A DNA stretch of 64,000 nt from Thermoplasmatota archaeon (GCA_029762535.1 JARVGK010000016.1:1-64000), one strand, 5' to 3'; counted from the first letter of the stretch, positions 1 to 8,396 are shown. Program-made: numbers and translations. The notes: generated by a model not told the origin, from the sequence alone.

Positions 1-1
1 G

Positions 2-1708
2 TTCGGTTACGATGAGTGGAAGAACCATTCCATGAGTGGATCTGCGGATCTATACGAGTATAGGATAATAATACCCGAGAACAGGCTGTATCAGATGGAA
101 TACGTCATAAGCGCCAGGGATCGTGTGGGGAACTGGAACGATACGGGAATTAAAAAAGTGATGATCAAGGACAATGACCCTCCCATATTCGTGATCGACA
201 ATACCCCGAACCATGTACGGACCGGGGATATGTTCACGTTCCGTACGACGGTTCGGGACAACATCAAGGTCTCCGAGACCTTTGTCAACTATCGCTTCGG
301 ATCTTCTGATTACAGGAACGTGAGCATGTTCCGTTCCGGCGATTATCAGCATACCATGAAGATCCCTCTTGATTCCCCGGACAGGTTGTATTATTATTTC
401 TTGGCCGTTGATACCTCCGGCAACTGGAACAATACAAAAGAGAGAGAAGTTGTTGTGGTGGATGACCGTCCTCCGACGTTCGGGAAGGATCTGACCCCGG
501 ACGAGATAGGTACCGGGGAGGATCTCGAGTTCTGCGTCGAGGTCTTCGACAACATCGAGCTGTCCTCGGTATATGTCGAGTACTGGTTCGGATCGGGAGA
601 GAGAAGTAATGAGAGCATGTCGGGGTCTGGTCCTTTCAAGCACAACATAACGATCCCGTCGAACTCGACCGAGAAGTTGTACTACATATTCCATGCCGAA
701 GATAAGAACGGGAACTGGGCCGGCATGTTCGGGTCCGTTCTCGTCGAGGACACGATCCCACCTGTCGCGGTGATAGTGTCGGAAAGAACCGTAAATGAAG
801 ATACACCTTTCATTCTTGATGGTTCTCTCTCGAGCGACAATATCGGTATCACGAGCTGGGTGTGGAGGATCGAGATCGGTCCAAGATACGTGATAGCTCT
901 CGGTGAGCGAATAGAGCATATCTTTGAGGATCCGGGGATCTACAAGGTGAGCTTGAAAGTGACCGATGGTTCCGGCAACTGGGACATCGCCTCCATACAG
1001 CTGACCGTTCTTGACATCACTCCTCCGGTTGCGGATGCCGGAGGGGATCGCGACATCGAGGAGGGTTTGCTCCTTATCTTTGACGGTTCCGGTAGCCGGG
1101 ATAATGTCGGGGTCGTGAACTGGACATGGAGGTTCGTTTTAGAGTCGATTTATGGCATAGACAAGGAAGTGATACTCTACGGTATCTCCCCGTCGTATCT
1201 CTTTTCAAGGATCGACCTCTACGAGGTTTTCCTCAATGTGTCCGATGCTGTTGGGAACAGCGCTGAGGACCGTATCCTTGTGCGTGTCCGAGATGTGACC
1301 CCACCTGTTGCGAACGCCGGTCCGGACCAGAGAGTGAAGATTGGAACGATCGCTCTTCTTGATGGATCGGGATCGAGGGACAATATCGGGATCGTGAACT
1401 GGACCTGGAGCTTTGATACCGATAGCGGAGCGGAATATCTATTCGGCAAGTTCGCGGAGTATAATTTTACTGATGTAGGGAATTATACTGTCATTCTTAT
1501 TGTGGAGGATGCGGAGGGCAACTCGGCCGAGGCCGCCTGTTTGGTGGAGGTGTATTTGATCGAGGAAATAGATTTGGAAGAGGACAAACGATCTATTCTC
1601 GATTATTGGTGGATACTTATGTTGATCCTTCTGATCGAATGTGTTTATATTCTGTTCGTGATGGATAGGAGAAGATACCGGGAAAAGATCCATGATGCGG
1701 ATGACTAG
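2..1708 (+). CDS. PKD/Ig-repeat surface protein, 5' end missing
   Basis: The reading frame is open from base 2, so the true start lies left of the window. About 568 residues remain. The N-terminal half holds Ig-like repeats of roughly 95 residues, each ending in a 'GNW' motif (partial copy, then two full ones). Then come three PKD-type domains opening 'PPVAVIV', 'PPVADAGG' and 'PPVANAGP', with the typical 'DGSGSRDN' and 'NWTW' motifs. The last 35 residues contain one hydrophobic helix (WWILMLILLIE) and a short basic tail, so the repeats lie outside the cell and the C-terminus is cytoplasmic. PKD repeats are common in archaeal surface proteins and usually mediate adhesion or spacing. No catalytic domain is visible in the part present. 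The role as a surface or adhesion protein is inferred. Confidence 0.85.
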   Translation, partial: FGYDEWKNHSMSGSADLYEYRIIIPENRLYQMEYVISARDRVGNWNDTGIKKVMIKDNDPPIFVIDNTPNHVRTGDMFTFRTTVRDNIKVSETFVNYRFGSSDYRNVSMFRSGDYQHTMKIPLDSPDRLYYYFLAVDTSGNWNNTKEREVVVVDDRPPTFGKDLTPDEIGTGEDLEFCVEVFDNIELSSVYVEYWFGSGERSNESMSGSGPFKHNITIPSNSTEKLYYIFHAEDKNGNWAGMFGSVLVEDTIPPVAVIVSERTVNEDTPFILDGSLSSDNIGITSWVWRIEIGPRYVIALGERIEHIFEDPGIYKVSLKVTDGSGNWDIASIQLTVLDITPPVADAGGDRDIEEGLLLIFDGSGSRDNVGVVNWTWRFVLESIYGIDKEVILYGISPSYLFSRIDLYEVFLNVSDAVGNSAEDRILVRVRDVTPPVANAGPDQRVKIGTIALLDGSGSRDNIGIVNWTWSFDTDSGAEYLFGKFAEYNFTDVGNYTVILIVEDAEGNSAEAACLVEVYLIEEIDLEEDKRSILDYWWILMLILLIECVYILFVMDRRRYREKIHDADD

Positions 1709-1719
1709 GATAGAATTGA

Positions 1720-2031
1720 TTGAGTGAGTGGATCCAACCGGATCGATCCGCGATCATCGAACCTATTTTAACCGTTCGAAAAAAGATATTTCCCCTCAGA
1801 AGGAGAATAGAACTACCTACAACTAGCAGAGGGGATCGCCTCCTCTGGGCAGCTTCGATGGCCTTCATACTGCTCGTGATCCCCCTCTATGAATTCACCG
1901 AGAAGGAAATTATCGATCCTGGAGATAAGATCCCCACATTCAGGGCGGATCGCCCCTTCATGTTCCTGATAATGCACAAGGAGACGAACTCGATCCTCTT
2001 CATGGGAAAGGTCGAGGATCCCACCGTATAA
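1720..2031 (+). pseudogene. Serpin C-terminal relic
   Basis: The last 30 residues (from about 1939) carry the serpin C-terminal signature: 'FRADRPFMFLI' followed by 'ILFMGKVEDPT'. This matches the end of the intact serpin 1.8 kb downstream ('FHADHPFLFLI', 'VLFMGKVEYPT'). The preceding 70 residues show no serpin fold elements and no reactive-loop hinge. An intact serpin needs about 370 residues, so this is the 3' remnant of a second serpin gene after deletion. A short expressed peptide cannot be excluded but has no support. The relic lies between the PKD gene and a convergent antitoxin gene. Confidence 0.65.
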
Positions 2032-2111
2032 GAATTACCTCTGGATCATTCTATATTCATTTCCCCGAAAGACCATTGCAGATATGAGAACGCTGGTATC
2101 GATGAACAATC

Positions 2112-2366
2112 TCATTCTGCCCAAGTCTCCTTCCTGGCCTTCAATATCGCCTTCTCGATTTCCTTACGCGATACCTTCTTATTTTTGGCGGCTTTGGACA
2201 TGAGTTCATTCAATTCCTCAATACGGACATTGGCCTTCTTCAATAGAATGAAATCACCGATGGCTTCGACCATAAGATATCCGTCCTTGTCGATCCGAAG
2301 GGTCTTTCGAATATCAACTGGAAGCGTTATCTGTCCTTTCGAGGTCACTTTGATCACTTCGGTCAT
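2112..2366 (-). CDS. Orphan AbrB/SpoVT-type antitoxin-like regulator
   Basis: An 84-residue protein. The N-terminal swapped-hairpin AbrB domain has the classic motif 'VTSKGQITLPVDIRK', followed by 'LRIDKDGYLMVEA' and 'DFILLKKA'. The C-terminal 40 residues are helical and charged, as in the toxin-binding tails of VapB-type antitoxins. Such proteins bind DNA as dimers and repress their own promoter. No toxin gene lies next to it: downstream (leftward) is only the serpin relic on the other strand. It is therefore an orphan antitoxin or a stand-alone regulator. It is paralogous in domain to the antitoxin at 4670-4930, and both have a GTAAG/CTTAC palindrome just before the start. The start ATG places the AbrB motif at residue 8, as usual. 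Confidence 0.85.
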   Translation of the reverse strand: MTEVIKVTSKGQITLPVDIRKTLRIDKDGYLMVEAIGDFILLKKANVRIEELNELMSKAAKNKKVSRKEIEKAILKARKETWAE

Positions 2367-2381
2367 ATGGCATCCATTAAA

Positions 2382-2396
2382 GTAAGGAATTCTTAC
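2382..2396. promoter_or_regulatory. Putative antitoxin operator palindrome
   Basis: The sequence GTAAG-GAATT-CTTAC is a perfect 5-bp inverted repeat with a 5-base centre, 15 bases upstream of the orphan antitoxin start at 2366. On the minus strand a TATA-like stretch (atataaat, around 2406-2413) lies just beyond it, so a bound dimer would block the start region. AbrB-type antitoxins usually autorepress through palindromes, so this is inferred to be the operator. The same half-sites recur at 4947-4962. Confidence 0.45.
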
Positions 2397-2594
2397 TATT
2401 AATAGATTTATATCTTGATCGTAACTCCAAGCCAGTCCTTTGCTGGTATGATTGAAAGTAGCTGATGATTTGTCCTAATTATCCAAATATTATGATTCCA
2501 TTACCCCGATAATTCCCGGACCCTTTGATCTGATGTTAAATTCTCGTACCAATGTTACTAATATATACCTGACCAATGACATGTCGTGATCGCA

Positions 2595-3848
2595 ATGGGA
2601 AGGAAATTCGTTTTCATCGGGATCGCACTCGCGATCCTTATATCCTCATGCCTGTCCGGGTGCCTCGATAGTGAAGATGAGGGGATCCCCGTCGAAACAA
2701 AATACGACCTTACGATGAAGAACGAACTGGTCAGGACCTCGAACGCCTTCGCGTTCGACCTCCTGGGGCCACTCGATGATGGCGAGAACCTCTTCTACTC
2801 GCCGTACAGCATCACCATCGCGATGGGAATGGCCTACGAAGGCGCAAGAGGTGACACGGCAAGTGAGATGGAACAGGTCATACACCTCCCCGCCGATAAT
2901 GGGACCAGGCATCAACTGTTCTCCGACCTTCAAGGCCGGATCAACGATCCTTCCTCGGAGTTCCAGCTCTCGACGGCGAACGCATACTGGGCCCAGACGG
3001 GCTATCCGATATTGCAGCTCTACAAGGACATCCTTGTGCAGTACTATCTCGCCCACGGCGAGGACCTGGACCTCTCCGGGGATCCTGTTGGCTCCGCTGC
3101 CAGGATCAACAAATGGGTCGAAGAAAAGACGAACGGTCGCATCAAGGACCTGATCTCCCCGGACCTGCTTTCCGCCGCCCGGCTGGTACTGACGAACGCC
3201 ATATATTTCAAGGGCACATGGCTTTACGAGTTCGATGGGGAGGCGACCGAAAATGAGCCGTTCCTGACCGCGAACGGGTCCGAGATCGAGTGCGACATGA
3301 TGAAGATGTGCGATGAGGATATAGATCTCTACTACGCCGAGAAGGACGGACTGAAGATGCTCGAGCTCCCTTACAAGGGCAGGGAGCTGTCCATGTTCGT
3401 GATCCTCCCGAGCTTAAAGACGGCGGACGCATCGGCCCTTCATATCGATGAGGATACCTTCGCCTCGCTCCATGACAGCATGAGGACGGCGTGGGTCGAT
3501 ATATGGATCCCCCGCTTCGAGTTCGAGAAGAGATATTCATTGGTCGAGACCCTGAGCGGCATGGGAATGCCCACGGCCTTCGGGATGGATGCGGACTTCT
3601 CGGGGATGGATGGGACGAGGAACCTATACATCAGCGAGGTGATCCATCAAACCTTCGTGAAGGTCGATGAGGAGGGCACCGAGGCCGCCGCCGCAACCGC
3701 TGTCATCATGTCAGAAAAAGGCGGCATCGGCGGGAGCGATCCCATTCCCGAGACCTTCCATGCGGACCATCCTTTCCTGTTCCTCATCCAACACAAGGCA
3801 ACGGGGCAGGTCCTCTTCATGGGCAAGGTCGAGTATCCCACGATATGA
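2595..3848 (+). CDS. Serpin, lipoprotein-anchored, inhibitory-type hinge
   Basis: A 417-residue serpin-family protease inhibitor. The N-terminus is a lipoprotein signal: hydrophobic 'FIGIALAILISSCLSG' followed by a Cys in a lipobox-like 'LSGC', so the inhibitor is probably tethered outside the membrane. The body has serpin landmarks ('NLFYSPYSI', 'LVLTNAIYFKGTW', 'HPFLFLI', 'VLFMGKVEYP'). The reactive-loop hinge 'EEGTEAAAATAV' has the small residues needed for insertion into sheet A, so it should be a true suicide inhibitor. Counting 14 residues on from the hinge Gly places Lys at P1 (E-K|G), which predicts trypsin-like targets. ATG at 2595 is preferred over a GTG nine bases upstream. A relic of a second serpin lies at 1720-2031. 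The target protease is not evident in the window. Confidence 0.93.
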   Translation: MGRKFVFIGIALAILISSCLSGCLDSEDEGIPVETKYDLTMKNELVRTSNAFAFDLLGPLDDGENLFYSPYSITIAMGMAYEGARGDTASEMEQVIHLPADNGTRHQLFSDLQGRINDPSSEFQLSTANAYWAQTGYPILQLYKDILVQYYLAHGEDLDLSGDPVGSAARINKWVEEKTNGRIKDLISPDLLSAARLVLTNAIYFKGTWLYEFDGEATENEPFLTANGSEIECDMMKMCDEDIDLYYAEKDGLKMLELPYKGRELSMFVILPSLKTADASALHIDEDTFASLHDSMRTAWVDIWIPRFEFEKRYSLVETLSGMGMPTAFGMDADFSGMDGTRNLYISEVIHQTFVKVDEEGTEAAAATAVIMSEKGGIGGSDPIPETFHADHPFLFLIQHKATGQVLFMGKVEYPTI

Positions 3849-4261
3849 GAAAAACCGTCCATCGTGTGAAGATCCCTATCGATGGGATCCACGAATCTCT
3901 GGAACATCTTATTGTCCCAGATTTATTAACTTCAATCAAAGAATAAATCTTCCCTTTGTTTCATCGATGATCATTCACTAGCTTCGCTTCATTTCTTTTC
4001 CAAAAAGAACCGTTCGCCCATCCTACTTACTTTCAGCTCCAGAATCCTGATCATCGACTCAAACTCACCCGACAGCCAACCGTTTCTTCACTCCGTTCAT
4101 CCACTTCCCGCGTTGAACACTCCCCCCTTCTGCACTCAGTTCGAAATCGCTTGAAGAGACCAGGGAAATACTTCACGAAAGGAATTTTTCAAAAGAATCG
4201 GGAAGTAAATACGTGAAGCTATGTTCACGATTATTCATCAAGGAAGAATGTCCATTATACT
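3849..4261. other. Gene-free interval between convergent genes
   Basis: About 410 bases between the convergent serpin and PIN toxin genes. No convincing ORF, tRNA or repeat family is seen. The plus strand is pyrimidine-rich around 3980-4140. A short inverted repeat (GATCCC / GGGATC, around 3867-3885) just after the serpin stop could form a weak hairpin. It may hold decayed sequence or an unrecognised RNA, but nothing supports a specific call. Confidence 0.4.
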
Positions 4262-4669
4262 TTACACACAACTAATCATTTCAAGAAACTCTCTGGAACT
4301 TATTATTCTTATCCCCTCCACGTCCTTCATCACCAGTAGATCTTCATCTCCGGTGATTATATAATCAACATTTGTGACAACAGCACATTCCAGTATCTTG
4401 TTGTCTGAGGGATCCCTGCTTTTTATATCTGACTTAACCTTAATAGATACCAACCTTGAAAAGGAGAAATAGATCTTCAGGAGTTTGTCTATCTCTTCAT
4501 TGGTCAAATTGAATTTTCGGTATGACAACACGCGTTCCACTTCAGATAGAATATCAATGGAAGTATGATTTTCAAGTATTCCATCCATGCACATGTCAAC
4601 GATCTTAGATTCGTTGCCGTTCCAAAGAATGCCTGACACATACACATTGGTGTCAATGACTACCTTCAT
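4262..4669 (-). CDS. PIN-domain toxin ribonuclease (VapC-like)
   Basis: A 135-residue PIN-domain protein of the kind annotated as 'putative toxin component, PIN family'. The acidic metal-binding residues of the fold are visible: Asp in 'VIDTNVY' near residue 6, Glu in 'SEVERVL' near 43, Asp residues in 'SRDPSDNKILECA' near 90, and Asp in 'ITGDEDLL' near 108. These proteins are Mg-dependent RNases that cut tRNA, rRNA or mRNA when freed from antitoxin. The start codon directly abuts the stop of the upstream antitoxin gene with no gap, which shows translational coupling in a two-gene toxin-antitoxin operon. The RNA target cannot be told from sequence. Confidence 0.9.
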   Translation of the reverse strand: MKVVIDTNVYVSGILWNGNESKIVDMCMDGILENHTSIDILSEVERVLSYRKFNLTNEEIDKLLKIYFSFSRLVSIKVKSDIKSRDPSDNKILECAVVTNVDYIITGDEDLLVMKDVEGIRIISSREFLEMISCV

Positions 4670-4930
4670 TCAGTTTTCCCTTGCCTTCTTGACAGCTTCT
4701 TTCACATCATCTCTCGTGATGCCCAGTTCCTTGATCCTTTCCCTGATCTTCGAAGTTGTCTCATCGAATTCCTGCTTAAGAGTGGAAGAACCGATCTTCT
4801 TGATGACAAGCGTGTCACCATCACCAATGGCAATAAGTTCCTCTCCTTCTTTCAGATCCATGCTTTTCCTCCAAGCAGCGGGGATCACTATCTGACCTTT
4901 GGATGATACCTTAATTACCGAAGCGTGCAT
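4670..4930 (-). CDS. AbrB-type antitoxin partner of the PIN toxin
   Basis: An 86-residue protein with an N-terminal AbrB domain ('VIKVSSKGQIVIPAAWRK', then 'GDTLVIKKIG') and a charged helical C-terminus ('SKIRERIKELG', 'VKEAVKKAREN') suited to wrap the toxin. The frame stays open upstream for 47 further codons, but the family begins just before the 'VIKVSSKGQ' motif. ATG at 4930 is therefore chosen, and the longer reading would run through the promoter and operator. It is expected to neutralise the PIN RNase and repress the operon, probably at the palindrome 16 bases upstream. Confidence 0.88.
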   Translation of the reverse strand: MHASVIKVSSKGQIVIPAAWRKSMDLKEGEELIAIGDGDTLVIKKIGSSTLKQEFDETTSKIRERIKELGITRDDVKEAVKKAREN

Positions 4931-4946
4931 AGTATCACATGGATAA

Positions 4947-4962
4947 GTAAGACATATCTTAC
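4947..4962. promoter_or_regulatory. Putative toxin-antitoxin operator palindrome
   Basis: GTAAGA-CATA-TCTTAC is a perfect 6-bp inverted repeat with a 4-base centre, 16 bases before the antitoxin ATG at 4930. A TATA-like run (atatatat on either strand) follows directly at about 4962-4970 on the upstream side. The outer half-sites GTAAG/CTTAC and their position match the site before the orphan antitoxin (2382-2396). Operator function is inferred. Confidence 0.5.
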
Positions 4963-5110
4963 ATATATATTTTCTTGCTATCTGCATTCCAAATATCTCC
5001 GAGTAGCCACAAAATTGTACAAAACCTTCTATATCATCCCCAAAAAGGATCCTTACTTTACTGACCGCCACAACCTCCTCATTCCGATCTTTCTCGGGAT
5101 CCCCCTCCCG

Positions 5111-5842
5111 CTAAAAGATGCCACAAAGGGATCGGTCCCTCGCCCTCTTCTCGTCCAATATCCTCCCGGATCTGACCTCCTCCACGTGACCCCTGCGAAG
5201 GCCCTCATACAGCGTCAGGAGCCGGGGGGAGATCCCCTTCAAAGCCTCCTCTATCCTCCGCCCCTCGCGGATCGCCTCCGGGCAGTCGGGGCGACACGGG
5301 ACGAACCTCTCCACAAAATAGGCCCTCGGATCGGGACCCCCATATTCCCTCAATTGCCTCGTGGCCTCGGCATCCTGATCGGTGCAGGCCATCAGATGCT
5401 CCACGAAGCTCTTCCTGCAGCACCGGGGAAAGTCCAGGAATGCCCCTGTCATGTTAGCGATAGCTATCTGGGCGACTATGAACTCACGATCCCCCATCGA
5501 CTCGTCGATGTCGGGGATCTTCACGGCCATCGCCTCCTTCTCGGGCCCGAAGAGGAACACCTTATGTACCTTCCTCCCGGCCTTCCTCACTGCCATGCCG
5601 ATCCCGGCCTCGATGGCGAGATCCCTAACGGACAGGATCTCCCTCTCGTTCACGGGATGGAACATCGATCCCTTCCGGATCATCGCCCCGACCATGAACA
5701 CGTTCTCGAGCCTTCTCGCCAGGCTCAACGGCCCCATGTAGCCCCTTATACATACTGTCTCCAACACCCCCTCGGAGGGAGGATCGTCCGGGCAGGATAG
5801 GTCGGCGCTTCTATGGTCCAGGGCAAGGTCTGTGATCTCCAC
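5111..5842 (-). CDS. Cys-rich archaeal protein, tentatively DUF483-like
   Basis: A 243-residue cytoplasmic protein without membrane segments. The first half resembles a small alpha/beta domain ('HKVFLFGPEKEAMAVKI'). The second half has clustered cysteines: 'FPRCCRKSF', 'MACTDQD', and 'VPCRPDCPEA'. The CC pair and the later CxxxC suggest a metal or iron-sulfur site. The pattern recalls archaeal DUF483 proteins, but I am not certain of that assignment and function is unknown. It starts with GTG, 33 bases after the trkH stop, so radical SAM, trkH and this gene form a probable operon. A membership link to the radical SAM enzyme would fit a cofactor or metal role (inference). Confidence 0.7.
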   Translation of the reverse strand: MEITDLALDHRSADLSCPDDPPSEGVLETVCIRGYMGPLSLARRLENVFMVGAMIRKGSMFHPVNEREILSVRDLAIEAGIGMAVRKAGRKVHKVFLFGPEKEAMAVKIPDIDESMGDREFIVAQIAIANMTGAFLDFPRCCRKSFVEHLMACTDQDAEATRQLREYGGPDPRAYFVERFVPCRPDCPEAIREGRRIEEALKGISPRLLTLYEGLRRGHVEEVRSGRILDEKRARDRSLCGIF

Positions 5843-5875
5843 AATGGTCCCAACGCCTTCTCACGATAAAAGGCT

Positions 5876-7351
5876 CTAGGTCCTCCAGGTGGAGGGGAAG
5901 AAAATGACGAGACATGTGATGAGCTCGAGCCTGCCGAGCCACATGAGGAAGGTCAGATACAGCTTGCCGAACTCGGATATCGAGGAGTAATTCTGCATTG
6001 GACCCACGATACCGAGGCCGGGACCGACGTTCCCAAGTGTAGCCGCAACGGAGGAAAAGGCGGATAGGGCATCCAACCCCGTCATCGTCATTATCAGAGT
6101 GGATACCCCCAGTATGGATATGTATCCGAAGAAGAACAGCAACACGCCCCTGACGATATCCTCCGAGAGGATCACGTTCCCGATCCTCAAGGGCATCACG
6201 GCCCTGGGATGCCCTATCCTTCGAATGCTTCTGAGGATTATCCTGCCGAGAATGAATATCCTGGCCGTCTTTATAGCACCGGCAGTGGACCCGGTCATAC
6301 CGCCCATGAGCATAACGATCAGCAGAACGAACCTGGACAGAGGGGGCCAGAGATCGTAATCGACCGTAGCATATCCCGTCGTGCTCATTAGAGACGTGAT
6401 GTAGAATGCGGAATGCCTCAAAGCCTCAAGGGGCGAATAGATGGAGTTCACAATAAGATCGCCCATCACGAGGAGAATGAAGAAGGACCATGCCAGGATG
6501 TAGAACCTGAACTCCTGGTCCCTCAGATACCCCCTCCACCTCCCCCGGAAGAGGTTGTAATGGAGGACGAAATTGGTGTTGCCGAACAATATGAAAATTA
6601 TGATGACGATCTCTATCAGGATCCCGAACCTCATGCCGGAGAAGTGTCCCACGCTTGAATTATAGGGGCTGAAACCGCCTGTCGATAGCGTGGTGAACGA
6701 ATGGCAGATGGCATCGTATATCGATACGCCAAGGACGGCAAGGGCTGCCGTCTGGGCAAGCGTGAGCGCCACGTATACCAACCATAGAGCCTTCGCCGTA
6801 TCCTTGACCCTGGGCAGTATCTTCTGCTTGGAATGTCCCGGGAACTCCCCCTTGAGCAGCATGAAGCCGGCCTTGGGACCCCCCAGCATGGTCGAGAACA
6901 GCGCCACGGCAAGGACGATGATCCCCATGCCGCCCAGCCACTGCGTCAGTGCTCTCCAGAACAGGATCGATCGGGGCAGTACGTCGATGGTCTGTATGAC
7001 CGACGATCCCGTGGTGGTGAAACCTGAGATGGACTCGAAGAAGCAGTCGATGGGGGAAGAGAACACGTTCATGATGCCGTAGGGGAGGGCCCCGATCGCA
7101 CCAACGCCGAGCCATGCGAGCGAAACTACGACCAATGCCTCGGAGGGGCGAATATCCCTCATCTCGGAGCGACCTGTACCCCTCATGAGCAATCCAAGAA
7201 GAAATGAGAACAGGCCCGGAAGGACGAAAGAGAACATCAGTACGGGGATGTCCTCCTTGAAAAGAAGCCCGACCACAAGAGGAAGAAGCATGAGGGCGGG
7301 AATGACCATCAATATGGTCCCGACCCCGGCCGCTACCGCCTTTATCCTCAT
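5876..7351 (-). CDS. trkH: TrkH-family potassium uptake channel subunit
   Basis: A 491-residue polytopic membrane protein. The four selectivity-filter loops of the K+ channel fold are recognisable: 'SGFTTTGSS', 'TTLSTGGFSP', 'TSLMSTTGYAT' and 'AATLGNVGPG', each followed by a membrane helix. TrkH mediates K+ (or Na+) entry and is gated by a cytoplasmic TrkA/KtrA ring. The frame is open 37 codons further upstream, but that part overlaps the radical SAM stop and is not membrane-like. ATG at 7351 ('MRIKAVAAG') gives a normal first helix. No trkA gene lies beside it. The nearest TrkA_C-domain proteins are at 35.6-36.8 kb. Confidence 0.95.
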   Translation of the reverse strand: MRIKAVAAGVGTILMVIPALMLLPLVVGLLFKEDIPVLMFSFVLPGLFSFLLGLLMRGTGRSEMRDIRPSEALVVVSLAWLGVGAIGALPYGIMNVFSSPIDCFFESISGFTTTGSSVIQTIDVLPRSILFWRALTQWLGGMGIIVLAVALFSTMLGGPKAGFMLLKGEFPGHSKQKILPRVKDTAKALWLVYVALTLAQTAALAVLGVSIYDAICHSFTTLSTGGFSPYNSSVGHFSGMRFGILIEIVIIIFILFGNTNFVLHYNLFRGRWRGYLRDQEFRFYILAWSFFILLVMGDLIVNSIYSPLEALRHSAFYITSLMSTTGYATVDYDLWPPLSRFVLLIVMLMGGMTGSTAGAIKTARIFILGRIILRSIRRIGHPRAVMPLRIGNVILSEDIVRGVLLFFFGYISILGVSTLIMTMTGLDALSAFSSVAATLGNVGPGLGIVGPMQNYSSISEFGKLYLTFLMWLGRLELITCLVIFFPSTWRT

Positions 7352-7385
7352 CGGACACCTCCATACCATCTCGATATTTATGAAG

Positions 7386-8375
7386 TTACGTTTTGGGCTC
7401 CCCTTCAAGCACACCTGTGACGTATTCCCTGGCATCGTCCATACAGGTCGCCAGAACATCATCTCCCGGTTCGAAAGGGTGGTTGTAGAGAGGGCCGGAG
7501 GGCCTCTCGTTGTAATAGGGCCTGTTGCACCCGAGGCATCCCCTCGTCACGAAGACCCCCCTCATCTCCCCAAGTATGCTCCAGTCCAGGCCGGTCAATC
7601 TTCCGGAGGCGTCAAAGGAAACGCTATCCTCCGAAGCTCCGAGATCGAAGAGCATGTGCCTCAGGACCTGCATCGCTCTGTACCTGCCTATGGGCGGAGG
7701 GTCCCCGACGCCCTCTCTCTCAACAACCTGGGTAAAGGCGAATAAAGAGGGTGTCACCCCCTTGTTCCTGCATTCGAGCAGGGAATCGAAAACGTCTTTA
7801 TCCTTTTCCCCCATGCCGATTATAAGATGGGTGGAGACCTTCCACGGCCCGAACACATCCAGCGCTTCCCCTATTGCCCGCCAGTGGCCTTCATAAGTGT
7901 AGGCGTTCCCCGCACATGCGCCTTTCACCCGATCGAACACATCCTCGCAGCATCCGTCAAGGGCGATGCCGATGGAATCGGCCCCTTGCTCCTTCATTCT
8001 CTCCATGTAGGGCCTTGGAACGGGGGATATAGAAACGGATATCGGAAGCGAGGATGCGGAGTGTATCCTTCCTATGAGGTCCGGAAGGGATCGCAGATCG
8101 ACGGGGTCCATCAGGACCTGAAGGCATATCCTCCGGAATCCCTTATCCGATGCCCCCCCAAGCGCCTCGAGGAGGGACTCCTCCTGGACATGAGGCCAGG
8201 TAACCCTGCTCAGCCTGTCGTTCAAGGGCGATGACCTGCCCTGGGTGCAGAACAGGCAGTCGGAGGTGCATCTATCACCGACCATGATATATACCGTTGT
8301 GGGAGGCTCCTTGACCTTTCCCCTCCTCAAGCCCAGTGCGAGGGCGCTTCCTATCGATAGACGGAGATGTGCCAT
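7386..8375 (-). CDS. Radical SAM enzyme, BioB/LipS-like
   Basis: A 329-residue radical SAM protein. The [4Fe-4S] motif is 'CTSDCLFC' (CxxxCxxC, about residues 34-41) in a TIM-barrel. The C-terminus has a second Cys pair, 'RGCLGCNRPYYNE', which probably binds an auxiliary cluster. The C-terminal arrangement is like radical SAM proteins related to biotin synthase, including the archaeal lipoate synthases LipS1/LipS2, where a sacrificial cluster donates sulfur. That comparison is from memory and should be tested; no lipoylated-protein genes are seen here. A TATA-like element at about 8397-8404 sits 25 bases before the ATG, so the transcript is probably leaderless. First gene of a probable operon with trkH and the Cys-rich protein. 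Confidence 0.82.
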   Translation of the reverse strand: MAHLRLSIGSALALGLRRGKVKEPPTTVYIMVGDRCTSDCLFCTQGRSSPLNDRLSRVTWPHVQEESLLEALGGASDKGFRRICLQVLMDPVDLRSLPDLIGRIHSASSLPISVSISPVPRPYMERMKEQGADSIGIALDGCCEDVFDRVKGACAGNAYTYEGHWRAIGEALDVFGPWKVSTHLIIGMGEKDKDVFDSLLECRNKGVTPSLFAFTQVVEREGVGDPPPIGRYRAMQVLRHMLFDLGASEDSVSFDASGRLTGLDWSILGEMRGVFVTRGCLGCNRPYYNERPSGPLYNHPFEPGDDVLATCMDDAREYVTGVLEGEPKT

Positions 8376-8396
8376 CCGAGAGGGATATGCCTATCC

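Noticed and set aside
50..919. 289-codon minus-strand ORF opposite the PKD protein
   Set aside because: The plus strand has clear PKD and Ig repeats. The minus reading is an antisense shadow with no recognisable domain.
4931..5071. N-terminal extension of the PIN-partner antitoxin
   Set aside because: The extra 47 codons run through the operator palindrome and TATA-like run, and the AbrB family starts at the later ATG.
4925..5800. 291-codon plus-strand ORF
   Set aside because: Shadow of the antitoxin promoter and the Cys-rich protein gene on the other strand. Composition is rich in Pro, His and Arg as in antisense readings.
7185..7745. 186-codon plus-strand ORF across the trkH / radical SAM junction
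   Set aside because: Antisense to two well-supported genes.
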